This document shows positions 31,560 to 41,108 of a stretch of DNA of 64,000 nt, one piece after another. The notes beneath the pieces are model-generated. The model saw nothing but the letters and a program-made list of their open reading frames with translations. It was not told the origin of the DNA and made no database searches. The stretch is from assembly GCF_027924905.1 (NCBI RefSeq), contig NZ_AP027055.1:1364001-1428000 (forward strand). Reading direction: 5' to 3'. Within the stretch, counting starts at the first letter, position 1. The number at the start of each line of letters is the position of its first letter. This stretch comes from Limnohabitans sp. INBF002 (GTDB lineage Bacteria; Pseudomonadota; Gammaproteobacteria; Burkholderiales; Burkholderiaceae_C). A program made the translations under genes and the position numbers.

Positions 31560-33044
31560 TTACTCTTGACCCGTGAACCAATGTTCACGTGCCTTCAAGA
31601 TCAGGGCTTTGGCCTCTTCTTCGCTTTGGCCGGTGATGGCTGTGAGCTCGTCTACGGCCAAATCGGCCAAATCGTCACGGGTGTGTACGCCGCTCTCAGC
31701 CAACTGGGGCAAGAACTCCGCATTCAATCCTTCGAGGTCGCGCAAATCTTGCGAAACTTCTTCGACGCTCTCTTCGCGTGCAATTTCCATGGTGAGCAGC
31801 GCATCCTTGGCACGTGTGCGCAACTCGTTGACGGTGTCTTCGTCAAAACTTTCGATTTCCAACATCTCTTGCAATGGCACATAAGCCACTTCTTCGAGGC
31901 TGGTGAAACCTTCTTCAATCAAGATGTCAGCGACTTCTTGGTCCACGTCCAACTTGGCCATGAACAATTCACGGATGCTGAACGTTTCGTCAGCTTGCTT
32001 CTGAGCAGACTCAGCGGCATCCATGATGTTGATTTTCCAGCCGGTCAACTCAGCCGCCAAACGCACGTTTTGGCCGCCACGGCCGATGGCGATGGCGAGG
32101 TTTTCTTCGTCCACCACCACATCCATGGCGTGACGCTCTTCGTCCACCACGATGGAGCTGACGTTGGCAGGCGCCAAAGCACCAATCACGAATTGGGCTG
32201 GATCTTCGCTCCACAACACGATGTCCACGCGTTCGCCGGCGAGCTCGGTGGTCACCGCGTTCACGCGGGTGCCACGCACGCCCACGCAAGTACCGATGGG
32301 GTCAACGCGTTTGTCGTGAGAGATGACGGCGATCTTGGCGCGTGAACCCGCGTCACGGGCGCAAGATTTGATCTCGAGCATGCCTTGTTCGATTTCTGGC
32401 ACTTCGTGGCGGAACAACTCCACCATGAACTCAGGCGCCGAACGCGACAAGATGATGGGCGCACCGCGCAAAGTCAAGTCCACTTCCATGATCATGGCGC
32501 GCACACGGTCACCACTGCGGAAGTTTTCTTTAGGGATCATTTCGCTGCGACGCAAACGGCCTTCCACGCGACCGGATTCGACAATGAGGTCGCCCTTATC
32601 CATGCGCTTGACCGTGCCGACAAAAATCTTGTCGCCGCGGGACATGAAGTCGTTGAGCAACATCTCGCGCTCAGCGTCGCGGATTTTTTGCAAGATCACT
32701 TGCTTGGCAGCCATTGCACCGATGCGACCGATGGGCAAGGACTCGACGCCCTCTTCGATGTATTCACCTTCTTCGACGTCAGCCACGCGCTCGCGGGCGT
32801 CCATCAACATTTCTTCGGCTTCAGGGTTTTGCAAACCAGCTTCGTCAGGCACCACCAACCAACGGCGGAAAGTTTCGTACTCGCCTGTGTCACGGTCCAT
32901 CGCCACGCGAATGTCCACATCACCTTCGTACAGCTTTTTGGTGGCTTGGGCCAACGCCAACTCGACGGCGCCAAACACCACATCGCGTTCGACGTTTTTC
33001 TCGCGCGAGATTGCCTCGACCAACATCAACATTTCGCGGTTCAT
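31560..33044 (-). CDS. nusA: Transcription termination/antitermination protein NusA
   Basis: 494-residue RNA polymerase-associated factor for pausing, termination and antitermination. An N-terminal polymerase-binding domain (1-130), an S1 domain (about 135-200, [16 protein letters not shown]), and KH1/KH2 (about 230-345, with [14 protein letters not shown] and [15 protein letters not shown]) are followed by two C-terminal acidic repeats (about 360-490) as in the E. coli protein. An AGGAGTAACC ribosome site precedes the ATG. It lies 28 bp after rimP. Confidence 0.97.
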   Translation of the reverse strand: MNREMLMLVEAISREKNVERDVVFGAVELALAQATKKLYEGDVDIRVAMDRDTGEYETFRRWLVVPDEAGLQNPEAEEMLMDARERVADVEEGEYIEEGVESLPIGRIGAMAAKQVILQKIRDAEREMLLNDFMSRGDKIFVGTVKRMDKGDLIVESGRVEGRLRRSEMIPKENFRSGDRVRAMIMEVDLTLRGAPIILSRSAPEFMVELFRHEVPEIEQGMLEIKSCARDAGSRAKIAVISHDKRVDPIGTCVGVRGTRVNAVTTELAGERVDIVLWSEDPAQFVIGALAPANVSSIVVDEERHAMDVVVDEENLAIAIGRGGQNVRLAAELTGWKINIMDAAESAQKQADETFSIRELFMAKLDVDQEVADILIEEGFTSLEEVAYVPLQEMLEIESFDEDTVNELRTRAKDALLTMEIAREESVEEVSQDLRDLEGLNAEFLPQLAESGVHTRDDLADLAVDELTAITGQSEEEAKALILKAREHWFTGQE

Positions 33045-33072
33045 GATCGGTTACTCCTTCTCTTACCTATGT

Positions 33073-33633
33073 TCAACGGGGCTTTTTGCCCTTGAAATCC
33101 ACAATCGGAGCTAGACGTGCTTCTCGCAGTTCGTCCAGCGTGAAACCCAGTGCGTGAACTGGCATTTCGGCTAATCTTTTGGGGCTGACTTTTTGACCAG
33201 GCTTGGCCTTGACTTCATCACGCCAGGTGATTTGCCAGCCTGCACCATCGTCGGTGCGCTCTAAAGTGCCACGGAATTTTTTACGGGTTGCCGCCACTTG
33301 GCCTGCCGCAGCAGCGCCAATGGGGGCCTTGAGCGTGAGGTCCACCTCTTCGCCCACAAAGCGCTCGAAATCAGCTTGGTGACGCAAAGGGCGATCAATA
33401 CCGGGGGAGGACACCTCAAGGCGGGCGTATTCGGTGCCATCGACTTCCAGCGCAAATTGCAGCTGGCGCGTGACGCGCTCGCAATCTTCCACATTGATGG
33501 GCTGCACAGGCGTGTCAGCCGTCCAAGGCATGTCGATGGTGATGCGCAAGAGTCCCCCGGCGGAGCGTTCAATCTCTACCAGGTCGTAACCTAAGCCGGT
33601 CACTGTTTGTTCTACGGTTTGCTGCAAACTCAC
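33073..33633 (-). CDS. rimP: Ribosome maturation factor RimP
   Basis: 186-residue 30S assembly factor. The N-terminal half has GYDLVEIERSAGGLLRITID and the VSSPGIDRPLRH motif near residue 75; the C-terminal SH3-like domain contains an insertion of Ala/Gln near residue 100. The start is GTG at 33633. It is the first gene of the minus-strand operon rimP-nusA-infB-rbfA-truB, separated from the ABC-transporter genes by a terminator. Confidence 0.94.
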   Translation of the reverse strand: MSLQQTVEQTVTGLGYDLVEIERSAGGLLRITIDMPWTADTPVQPINVEDCERVTRQLQFALEVDGTEYARLEVSSPGIDRPLRHQADFERFVGEEVDLTLKAPIGAAAAGQVAATRKKFRGTLERTDDGAGWQITWRDEVKAKPGQKVSPKRLAEMPVHALGFTLDELREARLAPIVDFKGKKPR

Positions 33634-33673
33634 GTCGACGAATAGCCTTCAAAATCAAGTGTTCAAAAAACAA

Positions 33674-33717
33674 ACGACCAAAAAAAACGAGCGGTAATTA
33701 CCCGCCCGTTTGGTCGT
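33674..33717 (-). terminator. Nested hairpin terminator after the yej operon
   Basis: An outer 9-bp stem (ACGACCAAA / TTTGGTCGT) encloses an inner GC-rich stem (CGAGCGG / CCGCCCG, one mismatch). On the minus strand the inner stem is followed by eight T, a good terminator for the ABC-transporter operon that ends at 33772. Confidence 0.8.
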
Positions 33718-33771
33718 GAAGCGCACATTGTAGCGCCTAAATGCTTGATTATCAAAGGATAAAAGGTATTT

Positions 33772-35406
33772 TTAGGCCTCGGCCCCTACCAAAATCTTCG
33801 TATACGGAGCTTGTGGGTTGTTCAAGATTTGGTCAAACGTACCCGCCTCCACCACCTTCCCGGCTTGCATCACCATCACATGGTGGGCCATGGCGCGAAT
33901 CACCGACACATCATGGGTGATGAGCAAGTAGCTCAAACCCCGCTCCCGCTGGAGCTTTTGCAGCAATTGCAAGACCTGCAACTGGGTCGTGGCATCCAAA
34001 GCGCTGGTCGGCTCATCTAGCACCAACACCTGCGGCTCGATCACCAAAGCACGGGCAATCGCCAAGCGCTGACGTTGGCCACCTGAAAATTCGTGGGGGT
34101 AGCGCTGCAACAGGCCTGGAAATTCGGTTTCAGTTAAACCGACAGCCGCCAAAGTTACCAAAATGCGGCGCAAACGGCCTAACGCGTCCAGCTCGGGGGC
34201 GTGCAGAGTCAAGCCCTCAGACACCAGCTCTTGCACGTTCATCCGGGGTGACAGGGACGAAAACGGGTCTTGGAACACCACCTGCACTTTGCGGCGCAAC
34301 GGCAAGTCTTGCACGGACTTGCCTTGCCAAGCCGCACCGTCGATGGTGAGCGTGCCCTTGGAAGGCATCAATCCAAGCGCCGCCAAAGCCAAGGTGGTTT
34401 TGCCAGAGCCCGACTCGCCAATCACGCCCAAGGTTTGCCCTGCACGCAAGTCAAAACTGGCAGCTTGAACCGCGACAAAGTGATCGCCTTTGAACCAGCC
34501 TTTCCAGCCTGAACGCCGAATGGGGTAGCTCACCCGCAAGCCCTTGGCTTGCATGACGATGGGCGCGTTGGCATTGGCGTTCACCACATCTCGAGGCGGC
34601 TGACTGTTGATCAAGCGTTGCGTGTAGGGGTGTTCTGGATAAGTCAGCACCGCATCGACGGCGCCCGACTCCACCACCACGCCCTTTTCCATCACCAACA
34701 CTTGGTCCGCAAAGCGGCGCACGGTGTTGAGGTCATGCGTGATGAGCAACACGGCCATGCCAAAACGTTTTTGCAAATCGTTGAGTAAATCCAAAATTTG
34801 CGCACGCAGCGACACATCCAAAGCGGTGGTCGGCTCGTCGGCTACCAACAAGCGCGGGCGGCAAGCCAAGGCCATGGCAATCATCACGCGTTGGCGTTGA
34901 CCACCCGAGAGCTGATGCGGGTAGGCGCTGGCACGGCGCACTGGCTCGGGGATGCCTGTGAGGTTGAGCAACTCCACGGCTTCATGCCAGGCCTCTTCGC
35001 GCGTCATGCCGCGTTTGAGTTCCAGCACCTCAGCAATTTGGTCGCCCACCATCATCAAGGGGTTCAAGGCCGTCATGGGCTCTTGGAACACGAAGGCAAT
35101 GTCTTGGCCGCGAATGTGGACCAACTGACGTTCGCTGAGCTTGACCAAGTCATGCGTGTGCGGTGCATCGGTGGCTTCGGGGTGCAGGGTGTCGGCATCT
35201 TGCGCAGTCCACAGCACACGGCCAGACACGCGCGCACCTTCAAGCAGCTTCACAAAACTGAGTGCAGTCACACTTTTGCCGGAGCCCGATTCGCCCACCA
35301 AAGCCAGCTTTTCACCCAGGTCTAAGTTGAAGCTGATGCCTTTGACGACATCTTCCGATTGAAAACCAATGCGCAAATCGCGCACTTGAAGCAAAGGCAG
35401 TCTCAT
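33772..35406 (-). CDS. yejF: Oligopeptide ABC transporter, double ATP-binding protein YejF
   Basis: 544-residue protein with two fused ABC ATPase domains. The first has Walker A GESGSGKSV (about 35-43), signature LSGGQRQRV and Walker B LLVADEPTTALD. The second has GESGSGKTT (near 333), FSGGQRQRL and LVLDEPTSALD. This duplicated form is YejF, which powers the YejABE peptide importer (microcin C uptake in E. coli). Its start overlaps the yejE stop by 4 bp. Confidence 0.94.
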   Translation of the reverse strand: MRLPLLQVRDLRIGFQSEDVVKGISFNLDLGEKLALVGESGSGKSVTALSFVKLLEGARVSGRVLWTAQDADTLHPEATDAPHTHDLVKLSERQLVHIRGQDIAFVFQEPMTALNPLMMVGDQIAEVLELKRGMTREEAWHEAVELLNLTGIPEPVRRASAYPHQLSGGQRQRVMIAMALACRPRLLVADEPTTALDVSLRAQILDLLNDLQKRFGMAVLLITHDLNTVRRFADQVLVMEKGVVVESGAVDAVLTYPEHPYTQRLINSQPPRDVVNANANAPIVMQAKGLRVSYPIRRSGWKGWFKGDHFVAVQAASFDLRAGQTLGVIGESGSGKTTLALAALGLMPSKGTLTIDGAAWQGKSVQDLPLRRKVQVVFQDPFSSLSPRMNVQELVSEGLTLHAPELDALGRLRRILVTLAAVGLTETEFPGLLQRYPHEFSGGQRQRLAIARALVIEPQVLVLDEPTSALDATTQLQVLQLLQKLQRERGLSYLLITHDVSVIRAMAHHVMVMQAGKVVEAGTFDQILNNPQAPYTKILVGAEA

Positions 35407-36446
35407 GGGCGTGCCTTTCTTGGGTCCAGCGCATCGCGCAGCGCGTCACCCATGAAGGTGAGCAGCATCAAGGTGACGACCAACACGGCAAAGGTGGACA
35501 AAGAAATCCACCACGCATCGATGTTGTTTTTGCCCTGTGCCAACAGCTCACCCAAGCTGGGCGTCCCCGGTGGCACACCCAACCCTAAGAAGTCCAACGA
35601 CGTGAGCGACAAAATGGCCGCACTCATGCGAAACGGCAAAAACGTGACCACGGGCGTCAAGCTGTTGGGCAGCACATGACGCCACATGATTTGCGCGTCT
35701 GACAAGCCCAGCGCACGCGCGGCGCGCACATAGTCGAGCTGACGGTTGCGCAAGAATTCGGCACGCACGTAATCTGACAAGCCCATCCAACCAAACAAAC
35801 CCAACAAAATGAGCAGCAAGGTGATGCTCGGGTCGAACACCGCTGAAAAGATGATGAGCAAATACAACTCGGGCATGGCGCTCCACACCTCGATGAAGCG
35901 CTGCATGGCCAAGTCAGTCTTGCCGCCAAAGAAGCCTTGCAGAGCACCGGTCAAGATGCCAATGACGGTGCCAAACAACGTCAGCGCCAAGGCAAACAAG
36001 ACAGAGATGCGAAAGCCGTACAACAAACGGGCCAGCACATCGCGACCACGGTCGTCTGTGCCAAACCAGTTATCTGCCGAGGGAGGCGCAGGGTTGGGCG
36101 TGGCAGCAAAGTAATTCAACGTGCTGTGGTGGTAAGGAACCAGCGGGTACAAGGCCCAGTTACCAGGCTTGTCAAACTGAGCTTGAATAAACGGGTCGAG
36201 GTAGTCGGTGGGCGTCTCAAAGTCGCCACCGAAGGTCGTCTCTGGCTGGTTGTGCAGGATGGGCATGTAAAAACTGCCGTTGTAACGGGCCAGCAAAGGC
36301 TTGTCGTTGCACAACACTTCTGCCAACAAGCTCAAGCCAAAGAAGAACACAAACAACACCAAGCTGTAAAAGCCAAGGCGGTTATGCCTGAACCTCAGCC
36401 AAGCACGCTGGGTGGGCGACAAAGATGCTTCAGTCGAATTTGACAC
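35403..36446 (-). CDS. yejE: Oligopeptide ABC transporter permease YejE
   Basis: Inner-membrane permease with an N-terminal span (about 26-45), a long periplasmic loop and a C-terminal DppC-like five-helix domain with the EAA-type loop ALGLSDAQIMWRHVLPNS. I choose GTG 36446 (347 aa, SNSTEASLSPTQRAW) because it overlaps the yejB stop by 17 bp and fits relatives; an ATG at 36500 would add 18 unlikely residues. Order A-B-E-F is as in E. coli. Confidence 0.92.
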   Translation of the reverse strand: MSNSTEASLSPTQRAWLRFRHNRLGFYSLVLFVFFFGLSLLAEVLCNDKPLLARYNGSFYMPILHNQPETTFGGDFETPTDYLDPFIQAQFDKPGNWALYPLVPYHHSTLNYFAATPNPAPPSADNWFGTDDRGRDVLARLLYGFRISVLFALALTLFGTVIGILTGALQGFFGGKTDLAMQRFIEVWSAMPELYLLIIFSAVFDPSITLLLILLGLFGWMGLSDYVRAEFLRNRQLDYVRAARALGLSDAQIMWRHVLPNSLTPVVTFLPFRMSAAILSLTSLDFLGLGVPPGTPSLGELLAQGKNNIDAWWISLSTFAVLVVTLMLLTFMGDALRDALDPRKARP

Positions 36447-37464
36447 GCGGGTCCACCCATACATAACAAAGGTCGCTGATGAGTTTGGTGACCAAACCAA
36501 TCAACGTGAACAAATACAAAGTCCCCAACACCACGGGGTAGTCTCGGCGCATGACACTTTCGTAGCTCAACAATCCCAAGCCATCGAGCGAAAACAAGGT
36601 TTCGATCAACAGCGACCCCGTGAAGAACGCGCCAATGAAAGCAGCCGGAAAACCTGTGACCAAGGGAATGAGCGCGTTGCGAAACACATGGTTCCAAATG
36701 ACGCGGCGTTCAGACAAACCTTTGGCGCGCGCAGTGAGCACGTATTGCTTGCGAATCTCTTCGAGCATGGCGTTTTTGGTGAGCAGCGTGGTGACAGCGA
36801 AAGCCCCCAGCACGCTGGAAGTGACGGGCAACACGATGTGCCACAAGTAGTCGGTGATGCGAGCACCCCACGTGAGCTGCTCCCAGTTGGCCGAGGTCAA
36901 ACCACGCAGCGGGAACCACTGCAACTGCCCGCCAAACACCACCAACAAAGCCACACCCAACACAAAGCCGGGAATGGCAAAACCCACCAACACCAAAAGA
37001 CTGGTCACCAAGTCAAACGTGGAGCCCGCACGCACCGCCTTGGCCACACCCAACGGCACAGAGATGAGGTAGCTCAATAGAAAAGTCCACAGCCCCAAGC
37101 TGATGGAGACTGGCATTTTTTCTTTCACCAACTCCCACACGGTTTTGGGATAGAAAAAGCTTTTGCCCAAATCGAACACAGCGAACTGTTTGAGCATTTG
37201 CCAAAACCGCTCGGTGGGCGGTTTGTCAAAACCGTATTGCTGGCGAATTTCTTCAATGCGTGCGGCGTCCACGCCTTGGCGACCACGGTAGCCAGCGCCT
37301 GCCACGGCAGCGCCCTCGCCGCCGCTATCGCGGCCTTGCAACTGCGACACCATTTGCTCAACGGGGCCACCCGGCACAAATTGAATGACCACAAAGGTCA
37401 TCAGCAAAACCCCCAACAAGGTGGGAATCATCAACAGCAAACGTCTGAAGATGTACGAACTCAT
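36430..37464 (-). CDS. yejB: Oligopeptide ABC transporter permease YejB
   Basis: 344-residue DppB-type permease. An N-terminal span (about 7-27), a 90-residue periplasmic part and five further spans follow, with the coupling-loop ARAKGLSERRVIWNHVFRNA near 240. ATG at 37464 overlaps the yejA stop by 4 bp. Together with YejE it forms the transmembrane channel. Confidence 0.94.
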   Translation of the reverse strand: MSSYIFRRLLLMIPTLLGVLLMTFVVIQFVPGGPVEQMVSQLQGRDSGGEGAAVAGAGYRGRQGVDAARIEEIRQQYGFDKPPTERFWQMLKQFAVFDLGKSFFYPKTVWELVKEKMPVSISLGLWTFLLSYLISVPLGVAKAVRAGSTFDLVTSLLVLVGFAIPGFVLGVALLVVFGGQLQWFPLRGLTSANWEQLTWGARITDYLWHIVLPVTSSVLGAFAVTTLLTKNAMLEEIRKQYVLTARAKGLSERRVIWNHVFRNALIPLVTGFPAAFIGAFFTGSLLIETLFSLDGLGLLSYESVMRRDYPVVLGTLYLFTLIGLVTKLISDLCYVWVDPRVKFD

Positions 37465-39323
37465 GGCGCACGCTCCGCTCTTTTGGTCGCAGCCAAGGTG
37501 GCGCGGTTATCGATGGTGGCCCACCATGTCGATGAGGCCCATGTTTCGGGTTGGTAGTAGCGAGGCATAACCGCCGGCAACTCAAAGCGGCCGTTGCGCC
37601 ATGCCACACGGTGCACACCGCCATACCAATGCGGCACGCTGTAGTGGCCGTGGCGCAGCACGCGATCTAAGGCGCGGACCGCCGTGATGAGCTGAGGACG
37701 GGTTTTGGCAGAGGTGACGTTTTCTAACAAAGCATCGACCGCAGGGTCTTGGATGCCAATGAAGTTACCCGAGCCCTCGGTGGTGGCCGCTTTTGAGCCA
37801 AAGCGCTCCATCAATTCAGTACCCGGCGACTCGCTGCCCACAATGCGGTTGCTGATGATTTCAAAGTCAAACACATCCAAGCGTTTTTGCAGAATGGCGA
37901 AGTCGATGACTTTGTAGTTCACCTGAAAACCCAGCTTCTCTAGGTTCTTGGTGTACGGCGTGATGACACGCCCCATGGCGCCTGAGTTGTCTAGAAACTC
38001 CACCGTGAATGGTTCGCCTTGCGGGTTGCGCAGCGCCCCATCGCGGTAAGTCCAGCCCGCCTCGGCCAACAAGGCCTTGGCACGGCGCAAATGGTCACGC
38101 AAGGTTTCACCTGATTTGGGGTCTAGCGAGGTGCGTGGTGGCTGAGGCACGGCGTCTTTGAACACCCCCGGTGCAAGCTTGTCACGCAAAGGCGTGAGCA
38201 AAGCCAGCTCTGCGGCGTCAGGCATGCCCGTGGCTTCAAAATCACTGGCCACAAAGTAGCCACGCACGCGCTGGTAAGCCCCGTAAAACAGCTGGCGGTT
38301 CATCCACTCAAAGTCCATGGCCAGGCCAATGGCCTCACGCACACGCGTGTCTTTGAACTTGGGCAACCGGGTGTTGAACATGAAGCCCTGAAAGTCGCCC
38401 GCATTGCCGTGCTTGAACTCGCTTTTCATCAGTTGACGCGTCGCAAACTGTTTGCCCGTGTAGCCCCTCGCCCACTCGCGCGCGATGAAGGACTGCACCA
38501 AATCGAACTCACCAGCCTTGAAGCCTTCAAGCTGCGCCGTGTTGTCTTTGTACAAGCGGTAGGTGATGCGGTCAAAGTTGAACAAGCCTTTGCGCACATT
38601 CAAATCGCGGGCCCAATAGTTGTTGTCGCGCTCGTAGCTCACATCGCGGCCAAACACCACGCGGCCCATTTTGTAAGGGCCACTGCCGATGGGGGTATCT
38701 GTGACGATTTTGTCCAAGGGCTTGGGATAGCCGTTTTCACTGCCCCACTGGCGGCTGAACACGGGCATGCCGCCCACGATCAAGGTCAGCTCGGGATTCA
38801 CGCGCTTGAAGTCAAAACGCACAGCGCGCGGGTCGACCACCGTCACACCAGCTACCTCTGCATACAGGGTGCGAAATTGCGGTGCCGCCTGCTTGCTGAT
38901 GAGTTGCTCAAACGAATACTTCACATCCTCGGCCATCACCGCATCGCCGTTATGAAACCGCGCTTGCGGACGCAGCTTGAAGGTGACCGAACGGCGGTCT
39001 GCCGCCACGCTCACATCTTCAGCCAACAAGCCATAGGCTGTGGTGGGCTCGTCCATGGTGCCCGTCAACAAGGACTCGAACACCAAGCCCGTCAAGCCAG
39101 GCGCCGCATTGCCTTTGAGGGTGAAGGGGTTGTATTTGTCGAAACTCGACAAACGCGAAGGCGGCACCAACACCAGCTCGCCGCCTTTGGGCGCCAGTGG
39201 GTTGGCATAGTCAAAGTTTTTGAAGTTGGCGGGGTATTTGATGTCCCCAAATTGCGCGTAAGCATGGCCTGCCCAAGACGGGCCAGAGCACAAAAACGCC
39301 AACAAAATGAGGAAGCTACGCAT
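37461..39323 (-). CDS. yejA: Oligopeptide ABC transporter substrate-binding protein YejA
   Basis: 620-residue periplasmic SBP family 5 protein with a signal peptide (about 1-23, ending HAYAQ). Typical motifs include [22 protein letters not shown] (in part) near residue 120. I start at ATG 39323; a TTG at 39338 is possible. It heads yejABEF, which imports peptides and perhaps peptide-like antibiotics. Only 35 bp separate it from divergent fabI, so its promoter must overlap the 5' end of fabI. Confidence 0.93.
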   Translation of the reverse strand: MRSFLILLAFLCSGPSWAGHAYAQFGDIKYPANFKNFDYANPLAPKGGELVLVPPSRLSSFDKYNPFTLKGNAAPGLTGLVFESLLTGTMDEPTTAYGLLAEDVSVAADRRSVTFKLRPQARFHNGDAVMAEDVKYSFEQLISKQAAPQFRTLYAEVAGVTVVDPRAVRFDFKRVNPELTLIVGGMPVFSRQWGSENGYPKPLDKIVTDTPIGSGPYKMGRVVFGRDVSYERDNNYWARDLNVRKGLFNFDRITYRLYKDNTAQLEGFKAGEFDLVQSFIAREWARGYTGKQFATRQLMKSEFKHGNAGDFQGFMFNTRLPKFKDTRVREAIGLAMDFEWMNRQLFYGAYQRVRGYFVASDFEATGMPDAAELALLTPLRDKLAPGVFKDAVPQPPRTSLDPKSGETLRDHLRRAKALLAEAGWTYRDGALRNPQGEPFTVEFLDNSGAMGRVITPYTKNLEKLGFQVNYKVIDFAILQKRLDVFDFEIISNRIVGSESPGTELMERFGSKAATTEGSGNFIGIQDPAVDALLENVTSAKTRPQLITAVRALDRVLRHGHYSVPHWYGGVHRVAWRNGRFELPAVMPRYYQPETWASSTWWATIDNRATLAATKRAERAP

Positions 39324-39358
39324 GCGACAATTCTGCAAGATTTTTTTGGAGAGATTTC

Positions 39359-40171
39359 ATGAGTACAAAAACGGGTTTCCTGTCTGGCAAAAAGCTTCTC
39401 ATCACGGGCGTGTTATCCAACCGCTCCATCGCTTATGGCATCGCCAAAGCTTGCCACGATCAAGGTGCCGAATTGGCCTTTAGCTACGTGGGCGAGCGCT
39501 TCAAGGACCGTATCACAGAGTTTGCTGCCGACTTCAACTCCAAACTGATTTTTGACTGCGATGTGAGCAGCGACGAGCAAATCACACAAATGTTCAAAGA
39601 CCTGTCGGCCCACTGGCCCACGTTTGACGGCTTTGTACACAGCATTGGCTACGCCCCACGCGAAGCCATTGCTGGCGATTTCCTCGATGGTTTGTCTCGC
39701 GAAGGCTTTGCCATCGCACACGACATCAGCGCTTACAGCTTCCCAGCAATGGCCAAAGCCGCTCTGCCCTACCTCAACGACAAATCAGCCGTGTTGACCC
39801 TGTCGTATTTGGGCGCCATCCGCACCGTGCCGAACTACAACACCATGGGCTTGGCCAAAGCCTCGCTTGAAGCGTCTGTGCGCTACTTGGCCGAATCCTT
39901 AGGCGCCAAAGGCCGCAATCTGCGCGCCAACGGCATCAGCGCTGGCCCCATCAAAACCTTGGCTGCCAGCGGCATCAAAGGCTTTGGCAAGATTTTGAGC
40001 GTGGTGGCTGAAGCCTCACCCATCCGCCGCAACGTGACCATCGAAGACGTGGGCAACGTGGCTGCGTTCTTGATGAGCGATTTGGCTGCAGGCGTGACTG
40101 CCGAAATTACCTATGTGGACGGCGGATTTAGCCAAGTTGTAGGTGGCATTGCCGAGCCTGCAGCCGAGTAA
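39359..40171 (+). CDS. fabI: Enoyl-[acyl-carrier-protein] reductase (NADH)
   Basis: Reduces trans-2-enoyl-ACP in the last step of fatty-acid elongation; 270 residues. The short-chain-reductase fold starts with [20 protein letters not shown], and the active site Tyr-x6-Tyr...Lys pattern of FabI appears (Tyr in YSF near residue 125, then [19 protein letters not shown]). It is the target of triclosan/isoniazid-type inhibitors. GGAGAG lies 6 bp before the ATG. It is divergent from yejA. Confidence 0.96.
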   Translation: MSTKTGFLSGKKLLITGVLSNRSIAYGIAKACHDQGAELAFSYVGERFKDRITEFAADFNSKLIFDCDVSSDEQITQMFKDLSAHWPTFDGFVHSIGYAPREAIAGDFLDGLSREGFAIAHDISAYSFPAMAKAALPYLNDKSAVLTLSYLGAIRTVPNYNTMGLAKASLEASVRYLAESLGAKGRNLRANGISAGPIKTLAASGIKGFGKILSVVAEASPIRRNVTIEDVGNVAAFLMSDLAAGVTAEITYVDGGFSQVVGGIAEPAAE

Positions 40172-40233
40172 GCTGGCGCTCCTGGCCACGCGGGTGGCCA
40201 TTTTTGGGTGCGATCAGCCCCAAGGAGACGACC

Positions 40234-41091
40234 ATGCAACGCCGCGACTTGCTTTCTCACCTCTCCTTGGGCTGCCTTAGCAGCTTCGCACCTTTACCCG
40301 CACTTGCCACACAGCCGCTCGAGCTGTGGCTGGCTAACCCGTACCAAGGCCATGAAAAACTCACCGACTACTGGGTGAGCGAAAAATACGATGGCATTCG
40401 GGGCTGCTGGGATGGCCACCAACTCTTGAGTCGAAGCGGCAAAGCACTCAACCCACCCACCTGGTTTGTGCAAGGCTGGCCTGCTCATGCGTTTGAAGGT
40501 GAGCTTTGGGCTGGACCTGGCCAATTTGAGCAAGCCGCATCTGTCATTCAGCAAAAACAAGCCTCCGACCACGCGTGGCGCGCCATGCGCTTCATGGTGT
40601 TTGATGTGCTCACACCATCCATAACTTTCACCGAACGTGTGGGGCGTTACCAAGGCCTGGTCAAGCACATTGACAAACCATGGGTGCAAGCGGTGGCACA
40701 AAGCCAAGTGCAAACACACGCCGCTTTGAAAACCTTGCTTCACACAACCGTGCAAGCCGGCGGCGAAGGTTTGGTGTTGCACCGTGGCAGCAGCCTGTAC
40801 CAAAGTGGCCGCAACGCAGACGTGCTGAAGGTCAAACCACAAGAAGATGCCGAGGCCAAAGTGGTCGCCCATGAAGTGGGCCAAGGCAAACACGCCCAAC
40901 GCACCGGGGCGCTGTGGGTCGAAACACCGCAAGGTCTACGTTTCAAACTGGGCACAGGTTTGAATGACGCCCAAAGAGAAAACCCACCAGCCGTGGGCCA
41001 GTGGGTCACTTATCGCTATCGCGGTTTGACCGACAAAGGCGTGCCGCGTTTTGCCAGCTTTGTGCGCATCAGGCCAGCGATTGAACGCTGA
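40234..41091 (+). CDS. Exported small ATP-dependent DNA ligase (Lig E-like)
   Basis: 285-residue DNA ligase with a signal peptide (about 1-26, ending ALA). The nucleotidyl-transferase lysine is Lys51 in EKYDGIRG (motif I); motif Ia/III (FEGELWAG), motif IV EGLVLHRG and motif V DVLKVKP follow, then a C-terminal OB domain (about 215-285). It lacks the extra domains of NHEJ ligases, so it is of the minimal Lig E type found in the periplasm of Gram-negative bacteria, perhaps linked to DNA uptake. ATG 40234 with AAGGAG upstream is preferred over 40204. It stands alone between fabI and the decarboxylase gene. Confidence 0.88.
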   Translation: MQRRDLLSHLSLGCLSSFAPLPALATQPLELWLANPYQGHEKLTDYWVSEKYDGIRGCWDGHQLLSRSGKALNPPTWFVQGWPAHAFEGELWAGPGQFEQAASVIQQKQASDHAWRAMRFMVFDVLTPSITFTERVGRYQGLVKHIDKPWVQAVAQSQVQTHAALKTLLHTTVQAGGEGLVLHRGSSLYQSGRNADVLKVKPQEDAEAKVVAHEVGQGKHAQRTGALWVETPQGLRFKLGTGLNDAQRENPPAVGQWVTYRYRGLTDKGVPRFASFVRIRPAIER

Positions 41092-41108
41092 CCGCCTGAT
41101 GAAACACC

